47,710 nt of DNA from Mesorhizobium sp. WSM4306 (lineage in GTDB: Bacteria > Pseudomonadota > Alphaproteobacteria > Rhizobiales > Rhizobiaceae). The stretch lies in contig NZ_VFTC01000038.1 of assembly GCF_007003975.1 (NCBI RefSeq), positions 1-47,710 of the forward strand, written 5' to 3'. Below are positions 1-9,115 of this stretch, in pieces; position 1 is the stretch's first letter, and every line of letters begins with the position of its first letter. The notes beneath the pieces are model-generated. The model did no database searches and had not been told where the DNA came from. It worked only from the letters and a program-made list of their open reading frames with translations. The translations under genes were made by a program, and so were the position numbers.

Positions 1-60
1 ACGGAAAACCGCCGTCTTACGGGGCATGCGCATGTGGCATTTCGATTCACCCCTCACTTT

Positions 61-118
61 CCCCGGACAGCCCTGCCTCGTGGGGGAGATGTCCGGCAGG
101 ACAGAGGGGGGCGCTAAG
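61..118. repeat. Rhizobiales-type palindromic intergenic element (partial/diverged)
   Basis: The core (gggggagatgtcc-ggca-ggacagaggggg, about 82-113) contains the small hairpin GTCC-GGCA-GGAC at 91-102. It has the same layout as the element at 37257-37304: G-run, GAGATGTC, hairpin, GACAGAGGGGG. I see no gene in 1-232 that explains it. Short palindromes of this kind are common between genes in rhizobia. It may form RNA hairpins at the 3' end of a transcript from outside the window. Confidence 0.6.
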
Positions 119-232
119 GATCGCGGCGCTTCAAGGCATCTACTCGTCTGTCAGGAGACTCCTTTGCCCCGAATTCCGATTTTCTCCGCCCTTTGCTAGG
201 CTGGCGCCATCCGCAACAGGATCGCGAGAACC

Positions 233-958
233 ATGATCGTCCAGGCCTGCATCAACGGCGCGCGCTCCGCCGATTTCCACCCTGCCCTCCCACTCGACGC
301 CGAAGCCATGGCGCGCGATGGCGCGGCTTCGATTGCCGCCGGTGCGGCCGAACTGCATGTCCATGCGCGCGGTGCCGACCGGCGCGAGAGCCTTTCACCG
401 GCGGCGATGGATCCGACGATCGCGGCGCTGCGCCGCGCCTGCCCCGGCACGCTGATCGGCGTCTCCACCGGCGCCTGGATCGAGAACGACGATATCGGCA
501 CGCTGGTCGCCATCGCCGGCTGGCGCGAATTGCCCGACTATGCGTCGGTCAATCTCAGCGAGACGGCGGCACCCATTGTCATGGAGAGCCTGCGCCAGCG
601 TGGCATCGGCATCGAGGCGGGCCTTGCTTCGGTCGCCGACGCCGAGCGGCTGATCAGTCTCGACCATGGTGGTCGCGTGCTGCGCGTGCTGATCGAGATT
701 TCCGAGCAGACGCTGGATGAAGCCTTCGCCGTCGCCGACGGCATCGAGCAGGTGCTGCAGCGCGCCGGCATCAGGCGCTCGGTCCTGCTGCATGGCGAGA
801 ACGCCACCGTCTGGCCCTTCGTCGAACGGGCGGCGGCGCGAAAGCTGTCGACCCGCGTCGGGCTGGAAGACGGCAAGGAATTGCCGGACGGAACGGTGGC
901 GACCGGCAACGCGGCGCTGGTGGCGGCTGCGGTGGCGATCTTCCGGACAAAAAGCTGA
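233..958 (+). CDS. BKACE-family protein (DUF849, 3-keto-5-aminohexanoate cleavage enzyme-like)
   Basis: The 241-residue protein has the beta-keto acid cleavage enzyme fold signature. There is an N-terminal QACINGAR strand, the metal-binding HVHAR motif at residues 42-46, an STGAW segment, and a late strand giving VGLEDG near residue 210. Family members condense a beta-keto acid with acetyl-CoA in a metal-dependent reaction; the founding enzyme acts in lysine fermentation. At 241 residues it is shorter than the usual 270-310. The ATG at 233 fits the conserved N-terminus. It lies 176 bases upstream of an Lrp-type regulator, a saccharopine-dehydrogenase-like enzyme and an amino acid transporter, which suggests amino acid catabolism. 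The actual keto acid is unknown. Confidence 0.82.
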   Translation: MIVQACINGARSADFHPALPLDAEAMARDGAASIAAGAAELHVHARGADRRESLSPAAMDPTIAALRRACPGTLIGVSTGAWIENDDIGTLVAIAGWRELPDYASVNLSETAAPIVMESLRQRGIGIEAGLASVADAERLISLDHGGRVLRVLIEISEQTLDEAFAVADGIEQVLQRAGIRRSVLLHGENATVWPFVERAAARKLSTRVGLEDGKELPDGTVATGNAALVAAAVAIFRTKS

Positions 959-1058
959 CGAACACGCTTGATGGCCGCTCTCCGGTCCGTGCGGAGGAAT
1001 TGGCTGCACCCGGAAACCGGCACAACCGCAAGCGACAACTCCGCTCTTGCTGTTGTTA

Positions 1059-1100
1059 AAAATTTCCCATAGTCTGTTTTTCATATCTGGAAGAAATTTT
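1059..1100. promoter_or_regulatory. Candidate Lrp-type operator pair
   Basis: AAAATTTC (1059-1066) and GAAATTTT (1093-1100) form an inverted pair whose centres lie 34 bases apart, about three helical turns. They sit in an unusually AT-rich stretch just upstream of the Lrp/AsnC gene. Lrp-family proteins bind AT-rich dyads spaced by whole turns and usually regulate themselves. The assignment is inferred from position and base composition only. Confidence 0.4.
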
Positions 1101-1134
1101 CTCTTATTTTTCTCCTTTATGAAAGCCTTGCCCT

Positions 1135-1644
1135 TTGCGTGAGCATCTCGATCAAACCGATCGACGGCTGGTCAAGCTGTTGTCGCAGGATGCCCAGCCG
1201 GGCATCAACCGGCTCGCCGAGACGATGGCGATCTCGGTGCCGACGGTGCGCTCAAGGCTGCGAAACCTGCTCGACCGCAACCTTTTGAAGATCGTCGGGC
1301 TGCTCAATCTGACCGAGCGCCCGGAGCTGATCTCGGCTATTGTCGGCATCAACGCGCAGGGACGAGGCCGCGCTCGCGAACTGGCGCAACGCATTGCCGA
1401 ACTGCCCTTCGTCAACTCGGCCTCGGTGGTCACCGGACGCTTCGACATCATTGTGGACGTCACCGTCGCCGGCGATGTCGCCGACCTCTACCGCATCACC
1501 AGCGAACTGATCCCGGGCGCCGGCATTCCGGGCGAAGTGGTGCGCAGCGAGACCTTCGTCGTCATGGCGTCGTGCAACAAATGGGTCAGCCTTCCCGAAG
1601 GCTGCTGGTCGGAAGAAACACCGGCGCGCAAGGAGCCGGCATGA
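1135..1644 (+). CDS. Lrp/AsnC family transcriptional regulator
   Basis: The 169-residue protein has an N-terminal winged helix-turn-helix (LDQTDRRLVKLLSQDA, then AETMAISVPTVRSRLRNLLD, about residues 4-45) and a C-terminal RAM ligand-binding domain (about 65-150, with VTGRFDIIVDV). Lrp-family proteins form octamers and sense amino acids. The start is TTG at 1135: an in-frame TGA lies at 1120-1122 and no ATG or GTG occurs between. The stop overlaps the ATG of the next gene (ATGA at 1641-1644), so the two are translationally coupled. It probably regulates this locus in response to the transported amino acid. Which one cannot be told from sequence. Confidence 0.9.
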   Translation: MREHLDQTDRRLVKLLSQDAQPGINRLAETMAISVPTVRSRLRNLLDRNLLKIVGLLNLTERPELISAIVGINAQGRGRARELAQRIAELPFVNSASVVTGRFDIIVDVTVAGDVADLYRITSELIPGAGIPGEVVRSETFVVMASCNKWVSLPEGCWSEETPARKEPA

Positions 1645-2804
1645 AGATCGCTGTTCTCGGCGGCCTCGGCCTGCAGGGCCGCGCGGCCATCGCCGATCTC
1701 GTCGCCAGCGCCGGTGTCGAGGAAATCGTCTGTGTCGATACAGCCGCCAACGGCCCTGCCCGGCTTGCCGGCCTGACAGATATTTCCCGCGTGCGTTTCG
1801 TCGTGCCCGAGGGCGCCATCGGTCCAGCACTGGCGACCGTGCTAGCCGATGTCGACGCCGTCATCGATCTGTTGCCACAGCCATTGATGCGCGAGGCGGT
1901 GCAGGCCGCGATCGCAACGCGCACGCCGCTGGTTACCACCAACTACAGCAAGGCGATTGCCGATCTAGGCCCCGCTGCTGAACAGGCCGGCGTTTCTGTC
2001 ATGACCGAATGCGGGCTCGACCCCGGCATCGATCTCGTCCTCTACGCCCGCGCCGCAAAGCAGTTCTCTTCGATCTCCTCGATCGATTCCTATTGTGGCG
2101 GCATCCCCGAACCGAAGGCGATGGCGAAGCCCCTCTGCTACAAGGTAAGCTGGAATTTCGACATGGTTCTGGTCAGCCAGAACCGCGACAGCGTGATGAT
2201 CGAGGACGGCAAGCGCGTCGAAGTGTCGGCGGGCCGGCAGCATGACAACCGCTTCATCCACGAGATCGAGGTCGCGGGCCTCGGTCGGCTGGAAGCCTTT
2301 CCCAATGGCGACGCGCTGCACTATGTCAAGATGCTCGACGGCGCCAAGGGGCTGCAACGCTCGGGCCGCTACACGCTGCGCTGGCCGGGCTGGTCGGCAT
2401 TCTGGGCGCCGCTGAAGGAACTCGGCTTCCTTTCCGAAGACAAGGTGCCGGGCACCGGCGCCAGCCCACGCGAATTTCTCGGCCGGCTGCTTGGCCCGCA
2501 ATTGCAGTATGGCGCCGACGAGAAGGATCTTTGCGTGATGCGCAACGTCTTTTCCGGTCTCGAAGGCGGTCGCCGCAAGACGGTGACATCGGACCTGATC
2601 ATCGAACGTGACCTGGCCTCCGGCCTGTTCGGCATGAGCCTCGGCGTCGGCTATCCCGCCAGCATCGTGGCGCAGATGCTGGCGGGGCGCGAGATTACCA
2701 AACCAGGGCTTTTGAACCCGCTGCAGCATGTGCCCGACGGACCGTTTTTCGAGGAGCTGGCCGGGCGCGGCATCAGGGTAACCGAGACGGTAACCTGGGA
2801 CTGA
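1641..2804 (+). CDS. Saccharopine dehydrogenase family NAD(P)-binding protein
   Basis: The 387-residue protein has an N-terminal Rossmann fold (MKIAVLGGLGLQGRA, dinucleotide loop about residues 7-14) and a saccharopine-dehydrogenase-like C-terminal domain (TECGLDPGIDL, then YCGGIPEP). Relatives include saccharopine reductase, L-lysine dehydrogenase and carboxynorspermidine synthase, which reduce or oxidise C-N bonds at amino acid carbons. The ATG at 1641 was chosen because AGGAG lies 5 bases upstream and the codon overlaps the regulator stop; longer in-frame starts lie inside the upstream gene. With the BKACE enzyme and the transporter it suggests oxidation of a diamino acid such as lysine or ornithine. 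That is inference. Confidence 0.82.
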   Translation: MKIAVLGGLGLQGRAAIADLVASAGVEEIVCVDTAANGPARLAGLTDISRVRFVVPEGAIGPALATVLADVDAVIDLLPQPLMREAVQAAIATRTPLVTTNYSKAIADLGPAAEQAGVSVMTECGLDPGIDLVLYARAAKQFSSISSIDSYCGGIPEPKAMAKPLCYKVSWNFDMVLVSQNRDSVMIEDGKRVEVSAGRQHDNRFIHEIEVAGLGRLEAFPNGDALHYVKMLDGAKGLQRSGRYTLRWPGWSAFWAPLKELGFLSEDKVPGTGASPREFLGRLLGPQLQYGADEKDLCVMRNVFSGLEGGRRKTVTSDLIIERDLASGLFGMSLGVGYPASIVAQMLAGREITKPGLLNPLQHVPDGPFFEELAGRGIRVTETVTWD

Positions 2805-2906
2805 GGATTTTCGAACGGTGGCTGCCGTTGGCAACGGCGCTGCCGCTCAAAAAAGCCCACGGGAATCCGCGGGCAAAAATGACAACCAAACAGGGAGGAA
2901 TGCCAC

Positions 2907-3695
2907 ATGAAGATTGCCAGACTTTTCATCGCCGGACTTGCGCTTGCGGGCCTCGCCACGGCGGCCAGTGCCGGAACGCTCGACGAGATCACCAAGCGCG
3001 GCGAACTGCGTGTCGCGGTGCAGACGCAAGGACCGCCCTTCTCGCTGGTCGGCGCCAATGGCGAACGCACCGGCAGTTCGGTCGAACTCGCCGAGCTGAT
3101 GGCCAAGGAAATGGGCGTCAAGGTCACCTTCCTCGACTATGACTGGGACGGGCTGATCCCGGCGCTGCTGTCGGGCAAGGCCGACCTGCTGGTCGCCGAC
3201 ATGACGCCGACGCTGGCGCGCGGCATGAAGGTCGCCTTCACCACGCCCTACATGTATACAGGCAGCACCGTCTTCACCAAGGCCGACAGCAAGTTCAAGA
3301 CCACCGAGGACTGCAAGGCCAAGGGCACCAAGATCGCCGTGCTGTTGGGCGCCACCGGCGAAAAGGAAGCCAAGAACGCTTTCCCGGATGCCGACATCAA
3401 GAGCTACAAGGGCGGCGGTCCGTTGCTGCTCGACGCGGTCAACAACGGCCAGGCCGATTGCGGCGTCAACGACGTCTCCGCGGTCAAGGGTCAGTCGACC
3501 GCCTATCCCGCCGGCACCTTCACCATCATGCCGGACCTGTTGTCGAAGGAGCCGCTTGCCTTCGCCACCCGCTATGACGAGCCGGACCTGTTGATCTGGA
3601 TGAACCTGTTCCTCAACCAGGTCACGATCGACGGCCGCCTGCAGAAAAACCTCGACTACTGGGTCAATTCCGACGCCTGGAAGAAGGACCACTGA
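2907..3695 (+). CDS. Polar amino acid ABC transporter, periplasmic substrate-binding protein
   Basis: The 262-residue SBP_bac_3 family protein has a cleavable Sec signal (MKIARLFIAGLALAGLATAASA, cleavage after ASA), the first strand RGELRVAVQTQGPPFS, and the lobe 1 segment LIPALLSGKADLLVADMTPTLAR typical of the family. Binding proteins of this class deliver polar amino acids to a PAAT transporter. GGGAGG upstream of the ATG at 2907 supports the start. The permeases and ATPase follow in the same direction. A 153-base gap holding a repeat separates this gene from the permeases, a common arrangement where the binding protein is needed in excess. Confidence 0.92.
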   Translation: MKIARLFIAGLALAGLATAASAGTLDEITKRGELRVAVQTQGPPFSLVGANGERTGSSVELAELMAKEMGVKVTFLDYDWDGLIPALLSGKADLLVADMTPTLARGMKVAFTTPYMYTGSTVFTKADSKFKTTEDCKAKGTKIAVLLGATGEKEAKNAFPDADIKSYKGGGPLLLDAVNNGQADCGVNDVSAVKGQSTAYPAGTFTIMPDLLSKEPLAFATRYDEPDLLIWMNLFLNQVTIDGRLQKNLDYWVNSDAWKKDH

Positions 3696-3710
3696 GGAAT
3701 TAGGGGGGGG

Positions 3711-3839
3711 TAGTGAGTAGGGAGTAGTCAGTAGGAAGAAGTGAATGGTGAATAGTGAATGGTGAATGGCCATTTCGGACACCACTCCCTACTGACTACT
3801 GACTACTGACTATTCACTATTCACTACTCACTATTCACC
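3711..3839. repeat. Intercistronic heptamer-repeat element with complementary halves
   Basis: The left half (3711-3768) is built from about 7-base units of the type GTGAGTA, GTCAGTA and GTGAATR. The right half (3781-3839) is built from their complements (TACTGAC, TATTCAC, TACTCAC), with a unique centre around ggccatttcggac. The halves are complementary, but the block order is A-B-A'-B' rather than a clean hairpin, so several alternative pairings are possible. It occupies almost the whole gap between the binding-protein gene and the first permease. A G-run precedes it at 3703-3710. Confidence 0.8.
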
Positions 3840-3848
3840 GGCCCTGCG

Positions 3849-4526
3849 ATGCTCGAAAACTTCAGCTTCCGCACCATCATCGAATATCTGCCACTGTTCG
3901 GGCAGGGCCTGATCACGACCGTGTGGCTGTCGGCGCTGTCTTTTGCCGGCGCGCTGGCGGTCGGCATCGTGCTCGCCGCCATGAACCTGCAGCGCAGCCA
4001 GCTGTTTCGCATCCCGGCCAAGGCCTATATCGATGCCGTGCGCGCCACGCCGTTGCTGGCGCAGCTCTATTTCCTCTATTTCGGCCTGCCGCGGCTCGGC
4101 TTTGTGCTGCCCGAGCTCGTCGTCGGCATTCTCGCTCTGTCACTAAACAGCGGCGCCTATATCGCTGAAATCATTCGTGCCGGCATCCTGTCGATCCCGC
4201 GCGGCCAGGTCGAAGCCGGCGTCGCTTCGGGGATGACCTATGTCCAGCGCATGCGCCTGGTCATCCTGCCGCAAGCCTTCAAGGTGACGATCCCGCCGCT
4301 GCTCGGCCAGGCGATCGTGCTGGTCAAGGATTCGGCGCTGTTGTCGTTGATCTCGGTGTCCGAACTGACGCGCGCCGGACAGTTGCTGGCGTCCGACCGC
4401 TTCATGCCGGCGGAAGGTTTCATCACCATCGCCGCCTTCTACCTCCTGCTCTACTATTGCCTCAAAGGACTGGCGGGGTTGTCCAGTCGCTGGCTCGGCC
4501 TGCAGCCGGCAAGGAGCAGCACATGA
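3849..4526 (+). CDS. Polar amino acid ABC transporter permease (HisM/GlnP-type)
   Basis: The 225-residue inner-membrane protein has the N-terminal FGQGLITTVWLSALSF segment of the PAAT permease family, several hydrophobic helices, and the EAA loop (EAGVASGMTYVQRMRLVILPQA, about residues 120-142) that contacts the ATPase. The ATG at 3849 follows a repeat-filled gap. The stop overlaps the next permease start (ATGA at 4523-4526). It should pair with the following permease as a heterodimer. The substrate is an amino acid, not further defined. Confidence 0.92.
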   Translation: MLENFSFRTIIEYLPLFGQGLITTVWLSALSFAGALAVGIVLAAMNLQRSQLFRIPAKAYIDAVRATPLLAQLYFLYFGLPRLGFVLPELVVGILALSLNSGAYIAEIIRAGILSIPRGQVEAGVASGMTYVQRMRLVILPQAFKVTIPPLLGQAIVLVKDSALLSLISVSELTRAGQLLASDRFMPAEGFITIAAFYLLLYYCLKGLAGLSSRWLGLQPARSST

Positions 4527-5197
4527 TCTGGCAGCAGCTGCAAAGCCTCGCCGGCAGCTATCCCCTCGCCTTGCGCGGCCTCGGAATGACGGTGATGCTG
4601 TCGCTGATCAGCCTGGTGCTCGGCACGGCGCTCGGCTTCGGCCTCGGCATCTTGCGCACCGGCGGCAACCGGCTGATCTCGAGTGTGATCGGCGCCTGGG
4701 TCGACCTGATCCGCGGCACGCCGTTCCTGGTGCAGATCTTCCTGATCTTCTTCATCCTGCCGGAGTTCGGCATCGAGCTCGACGCCTTCACCGCCGGCAT
4801 CATCGCGCTGACCAACCTCGCCGCGTGCTTTATCTGCGAGATCGTCGCGGCCGGCATCCGTTCGGTGCCGACCGGCCAGGTCGAGGCAGCCCTTGCATCC
4901 GGCCTGTCGCGCTGGCAGCGCATGCGCCAGGTGGTGCTGCCGCAGGCGATGCGCATCGTGCTGCCGCCGCTGGTCGGGCAATATGTGCTTTTGATCAAGG
5001 ATTCTTCGGTCGTCTCGGCCATCGGGCTGACCGACCTCACCCGGGTCGGCTGGCTGGTGGTACAGCGTGTGCCCAACGGCCTGTTGGTCTTCTTCCTCGT
5101 CGGCGTCGGCTATTTCATCGTCTGCTATCCGCTGATCATGCTGGCCCGCCGGCTGGAGCGCCGCATGGGTGCGGCGCACGGCGAGGTGCAGCTGTGA
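4523..5197 (+). CDS. Polar amino acid ABC transporter permease, second subunit
   Basis: The 224-residue PAAT permease has the N-terminal YPLALRGLGMTVMLSLISL helix, the RGTPFLVQIF motif, and an EAA loop (EAALASGLSRWQRMRQVVLPQA). The ATG at 4523 was chosen because AAGGAG lies 7 bases upstream and it overlaps the preceding stop; upstream in-frame starts are internal to the first permease. It ends 25 bases before the ATPase gene. It has the expected length and looks intact. Confidence 0.92.
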   Translation: MIWQQLQSLAGSYPLALRGLGMTVMLSLISLVLGTALGFGLGILRTGGNRLISSVIGAWVDLIRGTPFLVQIFLIFFILPEFGIELDAFTAGIIALTNLAACFICEIVAAGIRSVPTGQVEAALASGLSRWQRMRQVVLPQAMRIVLPPLVGQYVLLIKDSSVVSAIGLTDLTRVGWLVVQRVPNGLLVFFLVGVGYFIVCYPLIMLARRLERRMGAAHGEVQL

Positions 5198-5222
5198 CAT
5201 CGAACCCAAAGGGCCGACCGCC

Positions 5223-5981
<759 letters not shown>

Positions 5982-6124
5982 GGTCAAAGGTCAATCAGCT
6001 GGCTGCCGGCGGCGGAGATGACGCGTGGGGTGAGGTAGAGATCACGAGCCGGAGGTCGCGCTCGCATTGAAGGTGGTTCGACAGCGGCAGAGCATCACGG
6101 GCTTCTTCAACAAGGAGCCTGACC

Positions 6125-6330
6125 ATGCCTTATCCTGTTCTTGATGCACCTATCAGTCCGCTGCGTCAGCGGCTGATCGACGACATGAACATGCGGCGTT
6201 TCTCACGGGAGACGCAGCGCAACTATCTCCGCGACATCGGACGCCTGGCGACGTTCCTCGGCCGGTCGCCGGACACCGCGACCACGAGAGCGGCGTCACC
6301 TTCCGCCACAAGAGCTATCGTCGCGGCTGG
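6125..6330 (+). pseudogene. Fused remnant of an IS91-type element (integrase N-terminus joined to transposase fragment)
   Basis: Residues 1-53 of the ORF at 6125 match the SAM-like N-terminal domain of the tyrosine recombinases that accompany IS91-family transposases in rhizobia (SPLRQRLIDDMNMRRFSRET, then RNYLRDIGRLATFLGRSPD). Catalytic domains are missing. At about 6286 the sequence jumps to another frame reading ESGVTFRHKSYRRG, which resembles the VTFR-K-YR segment of IS91 transposases. The recombinase C-terminus and transposase N-terminus therefore appear deleted. The rest of 5982-6516 shows no other gene. The remnant marks the left border of the accessory stretch. Family names are from memory of the motifs. 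Confidence 0.6.
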
Positions 6331-6516
6331 GTAGCCCTGCAATCGGTCATTCGGCTCCGCCCGCTTGGCGGACGATGATCGGCTGGCCCAATTTTCTTTA
6401 GTCATCATCCGACCGGCGCTTATGTGCGTATCAAGTCCACATCTGGCCATGCCGTTAATCGGGCGAGCGGGATAGCAATGCCATGACGAGCGAAAATTGC
6501 TCAGAGCGAGAACTTC

Positions 6517-8172
6517 TCACCCGCCCTCAAGCCAGGCATGAACCTTGCTGAAGTCGTTGCGACGCAAGGCCCGTTCTTCAATCGTAACGTAAAGCGCCCC
6601 AAGATCTGCCCAGACCCAATCCAGCGCATCGTCGGAAGTGATCTGGAACAGCAGCAGGTCGTCATCGAAAAGGTTCTCGGTCTGGACCGGATTGCGATGC
6701 CCGCCCATGCGGTGCGCGCGCCCGTCGATGAAGTGGCGTAGTCTGCGCGTCAGGTCGTCGATCTGTTCCGGAGATAATCCTGACTGCTCGATTTCGCCGC
6801 GCGCATAGACGTCGAGCACTTCTCCGCGGGTTACCGTGTCGAGATGCCGCCTGTAGTCCAGCGTCACTGCTCGTTTGCGCAGCACGTCGGTTTGGGGAGA
6901 CCACGCCCAATACTCGCTGCGGCTTGCACCCAGAGCAGCGGCAAGGTCGTTCCATCCCGATTCAGGCAATCGCTCACCGGGAACCTTGGCCAGGAGATAC
7001 TTGTGCCAGTGAAGGAGCGCTTCGCCTTGCCGCGCGCCCCAGGCAAGGTGGGCTGCAGCGCTCGCCTCGATCTGCGCGGTGAAAGCGGCCTCGCCATCTG
7101 GCCCTTGGTAGGGGGCAAACAGTTCGGTCAGATAGGTGCGGTGCTCTTCGAGTTCCCGTACCGTGACGTCGTAGTACTCGATCCAACCTTCACATCGCCT
7201 GACCGTCTCCGCATCGCCCGCAGCCCTTGCGGCTTGCAGTTCCGCCAGGTTGTTGGCGCGTTTCGCGCCCCATTCCCGCTCCTTTGCTTCGAGCACACGG
7301 AAGCTCCGCTCGATCCATCCAGTGCGGCGCTCGGATTTCAGCTGCTCGATTACTTCCATGCGTATGGCGCCGAGGCGGAAGCCGTAGCCAGGCGAGTAGT
7401 CGAACGACTCCAGTCGCTTGTCCAAACGGCGGCGCAATTCGTCGTTGAACCGGTCCTGATCGGGTTCGGGAGGTCCGTCGAGACCGCAACTGCCGGTGAA
7501 CCTCTCGGCAAATGTCGCCGGATTGAGATCGCTAATCAACGCTTCGATCACATCGAGCGCGCCGCCCCAGGTCAGTGGACGATCGAGCCCAATGGCTCCA
7601 GGACTGGCGAGGCTGCGATCGCAGTCCGGCGCGCCGTAAAGCTCCGCCGCCGTAGCGATCGGGCCCTCGTGCTCCCAGTCGATGGCGCTCCGGCCGTATC
7701 GCTGGACAACCACTTCCACCGGCCATTTGCGCCACGCCTTGGTCTCGCGCGGGTGGGCTTGGTGCTTGCGGCCGGTCCTCCGCTCGCGAAATTCGTTGCG
7801 GAGGGTGTCGATATTTCTCGGCGGAAGCATCTCCGGGCCGAGTTCATCGACGTGGAGCACTTTAACTGTGCCACCCCGCGCTTCGTCCTCCAGCTTTTCT
7901 GCGTGAACGAACAGCAGCAGCCAGCCGGTTCTTGGACCGTTGCCACCCCACAGATCAGCCGGAAGATCGGTGCAATGGATTTGCGCGATAAAATGAAGCG
8001 GGGACTTGTCCTTGTCGCGGGGCCATTTCACCGACGCAGGCATTCGCGGTAGCCCACCCAGCCAAGACAGGGACGTATCGTTCGAGGCAACCGGGACCTT
8101 TCGCCTGAGCACGACTGAGACATGTGCATCGTGCGGCTGGACCGGTTCGCGCTTTCCAAACTCAAGGAACAT
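6517..8172 (-). CDS. DUF1963 (YwqG-like) domain protein
   Basis: The 551-residue protein has an N-terminal segment typical of DUF1963: SWLGGLPRMPASVKWPRDKDKSPLHFIAQI, then the LLLFVHAEK strand. It ends with a related C-terminal segment (HRMGGHRNPVQ, then DDLLLFQITSDDALDWVWADLGALYVTI). The middle (about residues 270-400) is charged and helical, with no recognised domain. It has no signal peptide or membrane segment, so it is probably cytosolic. Function of the family is unknown. The ATG at 8172 has AGAGGGG about 12 bases upstream. It is transcribed alone, opposite to the neighbouring cluster, and lies between IS debris and the SBP array, consistent with acquired DNA. Confidence 0.7.
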   Translation of the reverse strand: MFLEFGKREPVQPHDAHVSVVLRRKVPVASNDTSLSWLGGLPRMPASVKWPRDKDKSPLHFIAQIHCTDLPADLWGGNGPRTGWLLLFVHAEKLEDEARGGTVKVLHVDELGPEMLPPRNIDTLRNEFRERRTGRKHQAHPRETKAWRKWPVEVVVQRYGRSAIDWEHEGPIATAAELYGAPDCDRSLASPGAIGLDRPLTWGGALDVIEALISDLNPATFAERFTGSCGLDGPPEPDQDRFNDELRRRLDKRLESFDYSPGYGFRLGAIRMEVIEQLKSERRTGWIERSFRVLEAKEREWGAKRANNLAELQAARAAGDAETVRRCEGWIEYYDVTVRELEEHRTYLTELFAPYQGPDGEAAFTAQIEASAAAHLAWGARQGEALLHWHKYLLAKVPGERLPESGWNDLAAALGASRSEYWAWSPQTDVLRKRAVTLDYRRHLDTVTRGEVLDVYARGEIEQSGLSPEQIDDLTRRLRHFIDGRAHRMGGHRNPVQTENLFDDDLLLFQITSDDALDWVWADLGALYVTIEERALRRNDFSKVHAWLEGG

Positions 8173-9115
8173 GACGACGATTGCCCCTCTGCGAAGTGCT
8201 GCAATCGTCCCGATCTATGCAAGCACCGCAAGTTTACATGCAAAGGGCATACTTTGCGTCCGTTAATTCATTGCAAACCGCGTGATCTGACGTTTGAATT
8301 AGAAGCGAGGGTCCTTACAAGATCCGTTAGTCAGCCCCATTGGAGGCAGCCACGCGGACCGCCGGACGCAACGGCGACGAACCGAGAGAACTCTCCATGA
8401 CCCGGCATGGAATGATCCAGCCTTTAGCCGCAGGCGCTCAACCTGCGGCAACGGACCTATGCGCGCCCCAGGTGATCATCGATGTCGATGGGGCCACGCC
8501 CACCCCTCACCCGACCGACAACACCGCGCGGAGGTCCAACGAAGCGGCCTGTCCGAACCCATTCCCGCCCTCCCGGGCGACGCCCCAGCCATCGCCGACA
8601 TCAGCCGCAGATCGAAATCTCCATAGCAGTCGCCTGTGGCCCCGCGGGTTCCTTCCTCGGCGACTTTCGCACGACTGCCGGCGCCCGAAACTCTTCACGA
8701 TAGCGGAATGGCGGCTTTTGGCGTCCGAACAACGATAGCGGACAGTCAGCCGGTGGACCAAGCTCGGAAGCTGACCCTGTGCAGACCTTTGCGTCGATGC
8801 TCGGCCCGGCCGCAGTAAACTCGAAGTGGCCATTCGCAACCGCGCGAACAGTCTCCCTGACAGCGAGATGCTGGCGGGACGTTTTGCGTAGTAAGTTTTG
8901 CGCTCGCTACCTACGCAAATTGCGCGTATCGTGGCATATCGTCGGTTGCTAATAAATGCGCCGACGACTGAGAGCGCAAGACTCCCGCAGCAGACTGGGT
9001 GCGCTAGAACCCACAACTACTCGTCGCGCCCACGAGACCATCTGCCTCTGCCGAAACCTCTTTTGCTTGGTTCCGGCCAGCATTCTCGTTTGCGATTCGG
9101 AAGAGGAGCGTTCGG
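8173..9115. other. Long gene-poor intergenic region upstream of the SBP array
   Basis: Only unconvincing ORFs occur here; none has a recognisable domain together with a good ribosome binding site. It separates the minus-strand DUF1963 gene from the + strand SBP array and so should carry the promoter of the array. The one clear structure is the dyad at 8883-8919. Confidence 0.6.
8883..8919. promoter_or_regulatory. Perfect 9-bp inverted repeat upstream of the SBP/two-component cluster
   Basis: TTTGCGTAG (8883-8891) and CTACGCAAA (8911-8919) are exact reverse complements separated by 19 bases. The dyad lies about 200 bases before the first SBP-like ORF. The long spacer and lack of a T-run argue against a terminator. 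A dimeric regulator could bind it, but this is inference. Confidence 0.4.

Noticed and set aside
1119..1142. Mini-ORF MKALPFA just before the Lrp gene
   Set aside because: Seven codons with no ribosome binding site or regulatory hairpin. It could be a leader, but nothing beyond proximity supports it.
6844..8052. 402-codon + strand ORF
   Set aside because: It is antisense to the DUF1963 gene; the minus-strand product has recognisable family segments, this one has none.
8340..8738. 132-codon ORF in the long intergenic region
   Set aside because: Proline/arginine-rich composition, no domain, no ribosome binding site; overlapping ORFs in other frames are equally long.
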